A stretch of DNA of 64,000 bases from NCBI GenBank assembly GCA_028122735.1, contig JAOHSR010000003.1, positions 1 to 64,000 of the forward strand. The letters are read 5' to 3'. This DNA is from Flavobacteriales bacterium. Its GTDB lineage: Bacteria > Bacteroidota > Bacteroidia > Flavobacteriales > BACL11. A program made the translations under genes and the position numbers. Shown here one piece after another: positions 59,730 through 64,000 of the stretch; within the stretch, counting starts at the first letter, position 1; each line of letters starts with the position of its first letter. The notes below the pieces were generated by a model that saw only the letters and a program-made list of their open reading frames with translations, ran no database searches and was not told where the DNA came from.

Positions 59730-61172
59730 TTAGAACTCTGCATTCTGCGGTGTTCTTGGAAAAGGAATGACATCCCTTATGTTTTTCATACCTGTTATAA
59801 ACATCATTAGCCTTTCAAACCCAAGGCCAAATCCACTATGAACACATGTTCCAAACTTTCTTGTTTCTAGATACCACCAAAGTTCTTTTTTATCAATATT
59901 CATTTCCTCCATACGAGAAACTAATTTCTCATAATCTTCTTCTCTTTGAGATCCACCAACCATTTCCCCGATCATTGGAAATAGAATATCCATTGCTTTT
60001 ACAGTTTGATCATCATCATTAGACTTCATGTAAAAGGCTTTGATTTTTTTTGGATAGTCCGTTATTATAACAGGTTTTCTAAACTTCTTTTCTACTAAAT
60101 ATCTTTCATGTTCTGATTGAAGATCATCGCCAAAACCACTTATTAAAAACTGAAATCTTTTTTTCTTATTCGGCTTTGAATTTCTTAAGATATTTATTGC
60201 CTCAGTATATGTTATTCTTTCAAACTTATTGTTGATTACAAAATTTAAGCGATCTATTAGACTCATTTCTGATCGCTCTTCTTTTTTTAAGTTTTTTTCT
60301 TCATTTTGTAGTCTTTCGTTTAAGAATTCAATATCATTCTTATAATTCTCCGCGCAATAATTAATACAATATTTAAGAAAATCTTCTGCCAAATCCATAT
60401 TGTCATCCAAGTCTGCAAAAGCTGTTTCTGGCTCAATCATCCAGAATTCAGATAGGTGTCTTGATGTATTTGAGTTTTCTGCTCTAAATGTTGGCCCAAA
60501 CGTATATACTTTTCCTAAAGCAAGCGCCCCAAGTTCTGCTTCCAGTTGTCCGGAGACAGTTAGGTTTGTTTGTTTTCCAAAAAAATCTTTAGAAAAATCA
60601 ATATTCCCCTCTTCATTTTTTGGCATTTTATTTAAATCAAGATTTGTTACCTGAAACATTTCCCCAGCCCCTTCAGCATCTGCTCCAGTAATAATTGGAG
60701 TATGAATATTTAGATAACCCTTAGAATTAAAATAATTATGTATTGCAAATGTAAGAGCATGTCTAATTCTAAATACCGCTGAAAATGTATTTGTCCTGAA
60801 TCTTAGATGTGCCTTTTCTCTTAAAAACTCCAAACTATGTTTTTTTGGTTGTAGTGGGTATTCTTCAGGATCTGCTTTGCCCAAAAGCACTATTTCATTA
60901 GCAATTATTTCAATGTTTTGTTCTTTTCCTTCAGATTTTTTAATTTCTCCAAAAACCTTTATACATGCCCCTGTATTAATTTTTTTTAACTCATTTTCTT
61001 TAAATTTAGAAGCCTCAGCAACTATTTGAAGATTTTTAATTGTTGAACCATCATTTATTGAAATGAAAGAGACATTTTTGCTTCCTCTTTTGGTTCTTAC
61101 CCAGCCATTAATTTCAGTATTTTTATTAATCTCAAGGCCCTTAATTATATCTTGTATGCTTAAATATTTCAT
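59730..61172 (-). CDS. asnS: Asparaginyl-tRNA synthetase
   Basis: [89 protein letters not shown]. Confidence 0.97.
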   Translation of the reverse strand: MKYLSIQDIIKGLEINKNTEINGWVRTKRGSKNVSFISINDGSTIKNLQIVAEASKFKENELKKINTGACIKVFGEIKKSEGKEQNIEIIANEIVLLGKADPEEYPLQPKKHSLEFLREKAHLRFRTNTFSAVFRIRHALTFAIHNYFNSKGYLNIHTPIITGADAEGAGEMFQVTNLDLNKMPKNEEGNIDFSKDFFGKQTNLTVSGQLEAELGALALGKVYTFGPTFRAENSNTSRHLSEFWMIEPETAFADLDDNMDLAEDFLKYCINYCAENYKNDIEFLNERLQNEEKNLKKEERSEMSLIDRLNFVINNKFERITYTEAINILRNSKPNKKKRFQFLISGFGDDLQSEHERYLVEKKFRKPVIITDYPKKIKAFYMKSNDDDQTVKAMDILFPMIGEMVGGSQREEDYEKLVSRMEEMNIDKKELWWYLETRKFGTCVHSGFGLGFERLMMFITGMKNIRDVIPFPRTPQNAEF

Positions 61173-61186
61173 TTGAATCTTACTTA

Positions 61187-63130
61187 TTAACCTGCTTGAG
61201 AAATCTGATACTTTTTCATTAGAACTTCAACCTTTTTAATTATTGCATTTGTATTTATATTACAATCATTCCAAAGTTCATTTTGTGTGCCATGATGTAT
61301 AAATTCATCAGGAATTCCCAAACGATGAACATTGTTTTTATATTCATTATCACTAATAAATTCTAAAATTGAACTTCCAAACCCACCCTGTAGGCAACCA
61401 TCTTCTATTGTAATAATTTCTGTATAATTTTCACAAACTTCTTGCAAAATATTTACATCTAGCGGTTTAACAAATATCATGTTGTAATGCCCTATATCAA
61501 TATCTTTTTTATATAATTCCTTACAAGCTTCTTTAACAAAATTACCTGGATGTCCAATTGATAATATAACAATATTTTCTCCAGATTTAATTTTCTCCCC
61601 CTCCCCAATTTTTAATTCTTTTGGTTTATTTTCCCATTCTAACCTCACTCCTTTACCACGAGGATATCTAATTGCAAATGGACCTCTTGTTTTTTTCTGT
61701 GCAGTATACATAAGGTTTCTTAAACCATGCTCGTCAATAGGAGCGCTTACGATCATGTTAGGGATGCATCTTAAATATGCTAGATCAAAAACACCATGAT
61801 GTGTTGCGCCGTCTGCTCCAACTAGCCCTCCACGATCAAGACAAAAAATAACACTTAAATTTTGTATTGCAACATCATGAATTACCTGATCATACGCTCT
61901 TTGTAAAAACGTAGAATATATATTGCAAAACGGAATTAGTCCCTGCGTAGCCATTCCGGCAGAAAAAGTGACAGCATGTTGTTCTGCTATTCCAACATCA
62001 AAGGTTCTCTCAGGCATTACTTCAAGCATCTTATTTAATGAGCTTCCACTTAACATAGCAGGTGTAACCCCAACTATTTTTTCGTTTTTTTGAGCTAGTT
62101 CTATTATTGTTTCACCAAAAACGTCTTGGTATTTTTGTGGAGACACTCTTTTACCAACAGAAATAGATTTACCTGTTTTTTTATCAAAAATTCCTGGAGC
62201 ATGCCATTTTGTAGCGTTTCCTTTTTCAGCAAATGAGTAGCCTTTCCCTTTTTCTGTAATACAATGTAGTATTTTTGGTCCAGGTATTTCTTTTAGATCT
62301 TTTAATATTCGAGTAAGGTGTTTAGTGTTATGACCGTCTATTGGACCGAAATACCTGAAGTTTAGAGACTCAAAATAGTTGCTTTCACCCAATACAGTTG
62401 ACTTAATTCCGCTTTCGACTTTCTTAGCAATTTTTTGAGCATTTGGACCAAATTTACTGATTTTACCTAAAATTTTCCAGGCCTTATTTCTTGCTTTATT
62501 ATAAGCTTTTGATGTTGAAATATCAGTTAGATACTCTTTTAGTGCCCCTACAGCTGGGTCAATAGACATGCAGTTATCATTCAATATTACAAGTAAATTA
62601 GTTTTTTCAGCTCCAGCATGGTTTAGTCCCTCGAAGGCTAACCCTGCTGTCATAGCACCATCCCCTATAACAGCAACATGTTGTTTATTATTTTCTTTTT
62701 TGTGTTTTGATGCAATTGACATTCCTAAAGCTGCTGAGATAGATGTTGAGGAGTGTCCAACCCCAAAAGTGTCATAAACACTTTCTGTTCTTTTTGGAAA
62801 ACCACTTAAACCATTATAGATTCTATTTGTCGGAAATTGCTTTTTTCTACCAGTTAGTATTTTATGGCCATATGCTTGGTGACCAACATCCCAAACGAGT
62901 TGGTCATAAGGAGTATTAAAAATGTAGTGAATTGCTATAGTTAGCTCAACAACACCTAGGCTGGCCCCAAAATGCCCCCCCTTTTCAGAAACAATATCTA
63001 CTATATATTGTCTTAATTCCTCTGCTAGCTGAGGAAGTTCAGATCTTTTTAGTTTTCTAAGATCTTCTGGGTTATTGATTTTACTCAATAAAGGGCCTTG
63101 GTAATATTTGTTTTCTGTGTTATTCGACAT
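61187..63130 (-). CDS. dxs: 1-deoxy-D-xylulose-5-phosphate synthase
   Basis: [103 protein letters not shown]. Confidence 0.98.
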   Translation of the reverse strand: MSNNTENKYYQGPLLSKINNPEDLRKLKRSELPQLAEELRQYIVDIVSEKGGHFGASLGVVELTIAIHYIFNTPYDQLVWDVGHQAYGHKILTGRKKQFPTNRIYNGLSGFPKRTESVYDTFGVGHSSTSISAALGMSIASKHKKENNKQHVAVIGDGAMTAGLAFEGLNHAGAEKTNLLVILNDNCMSIDPAVGALKEYLTDISTSKAYNKARNKAWKILGKISKFGPNAQKIAKKVESGIKSTVLGESNYFESLNFRYFGPIDGHNTKHLTRILKDLKEIPGPKILHCITEKGKGYSFAEKGNATKWHAPGIFDKKTGKSISVGKRVSPQKYQDVFGETIIELAQKNEKIVGVTPAMLSGSSLNKMLEVMPERTFDVGIAEQHAVTFSAGMATQGLIPFCNIYSTFLQRAYDQVIHDVAIQNLSVIFCLDRGGLVGADGATHHGVFDLAYLRCIPNMIVSAPIDEHGLRNLMYTAQKKTRGPFAIRYPRGKGVRLEWENKPKELKIGEGEKIKSGENIVILSIGHPGNFVKEACKELYKKDIDIGHYNMIFVKPLDVNILQEVCENYTEIITIEDGCLQGGFGSSILEFISDNEYKNNVHRLGIPDEFIHHGTQNELWNDCNINTNAIIKKVEVLMKKYQISQAG

Positions 63131-63137
63131 TATTTTT

Positions 63138-63145
63138 CAAAGATA
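63138..63145 (-). promoter_or_regulatory. Bacteroidota-type -7 element TATCTTTG directly upstream of dxs
   Basis: Exact TAnnTTTG match only 7 nt from the annotated ATG. Confidence 0.45.
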
Positions 63146-63282
63146 CATCTTCTTAGATTTTTACACACAGCTAATTTAAAGATTATTATTCTGAATTTAT
63201 CATGATTTTAATAAACAGTCGAAAGTTAATAATTGATTATCTTTTTTATTAATTGTCTTGTCTGTTTTATCAGCTTTGTAAA

Positions 63283-64000
63283 ATGAAAAAATTTTCGATA
63301 TTTTTTTTGTTATGTAGTTTTAATCTTCACTCTTTTAATGATCAATTAAATGAAAAGCAAAGTCAAAACTCTATCAATTTAGGGATTGACAGTTTAAACA
63401 GTATCTCTACAATAAATTTTGAGTATAATAGCTTTGTTAAGCTCTACATTGACGCGTATTTACTCAAGGATAAGAAGCTAATATCCAAAATGCTAGCACG
63501 ATCAAAACATTACTTTCCAATTTTTGAGCAAAAACTTGATAAGTATAATTTACCATTAGAGTTAAAATATTTGTCTGTAGTAGAATCCTCTTTAAATACC
63601 AGAGCTAAATCTCCCTCTGGAGCATTAGGATTATGGCAATTTATGTATCCTACAGCAAAAGAGTATGGCTTAAGAGTTACCTCTTATATTGATGAACGCC
63701 TCGACCCATTTAAATCTACCGAAGCAGCGTGTAAATACTTTATCAAGCTTTATGATTTATTTGGTGATTGGAACTTAGTTTTAGCCGCATATAATGGTGG
63801 TCCTGGATATATACAGAGAAAAATGATTGCAACAGGCCATGATAATTATTGGGACTTACGCCCACATCTCAGAACCGAAACACGTAATTATGTTCCAAAA
63901 TTTATAGCAACTACTTATTTGATGGAATTTCATACAAACTATGAATTTCCAATTGACACTTTAGACATTATCTTATTAAATTCAGACACTATTAAAATTG
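63283..64000 (+). CDS. Lytic transglycosylase (MltD-like SLT domain), 3' truncated by window edge
   Basis: ATG at 63283, open to window end: ...LPLELKYLSVVESSLNTRAKSPSGALGLWQFMYPTAKEYGLRV...WNLVLAAYNGGPGYIQRKM; not in ORF track. Confidence 0.93.
   Translation, partial: MKKFSIFFLLCSFNLHSFNDQLNEKQSQNSINLGIDSLNSISTINFEYNSFVKLYIDAYLLKDKKLISKMLARSKHYFPIFEQKLDKYNLPLELKYLSVVESSLNTRAKSPSGALGLWQFMYPTAKEYGLRVTSYIDERLDPFKSTEAACKYFIKLYDLFGDWNLVLAAYNGGPGYIQRKMIATGHDNYWDLRPHLRTETRNYVPKFIATTYLMEFHTNYEFPIDTLDIILLNSDTIKI

Overview
AT-rich chromosomal window from a Bacteroidota, most likely a marine flavobacterium-like lineage. Evidence: T9SS sorting domains, TAnnTTTG-type promoters, PorW/SprE and PorP/SprF proteins, and an ATP synthase operon of the Bacteroidota type. 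The lineage is inferred from protein character only; no search was run. About 1-17.4 kb: rpiB (5' truncated), an M28 peptidase, then a tightly packed minus-strand operon of about 16 kb (17351 down to 1426). It encodes a giant modular T9SS protein, a GH16 laminarinase-like enzyme, a GH3 lipoprotein, two large beta-barrel proteins, two lipoproteins, a T9SS carbohydrate-binding-like protein, a clan GH-A glycosidase with an apparent frameshift, and a Nudix-fold regulator with a degenerate Nudix box. No SusC/SusD pair is present. A 2002-aa modular surface protein (17481-23489) lies upstream as its own unit and shares modules with the operon. This SusCD-less, T9SS-dependent, probable beta-1,3-glucan locus is the best candidate for an undescribed system here. 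About 23.8-64 kb is mostly housekeeping: gap, BadF-type kinase, ALDH7-like dehydrogenase, antiporter, rseP, dxr, GH3-auxin-family enzyme, M23 peptidases, porW/sprE, bactofilin, atpI-like and atpBEFHAG, enoyl-CoA hydratase, flippase, nucleotidyltransferase, TPR/DUF4292/EnvC cluster, tatA, gatA, a type B CTD cargo/PorP-SprF/OmpA-like trio, PAP2-like, rpoN, asnS, dxs and a truncated lytic transglycosylase. I saw no rRNA, tRNA, CRISPR array, transposase or phage genes.
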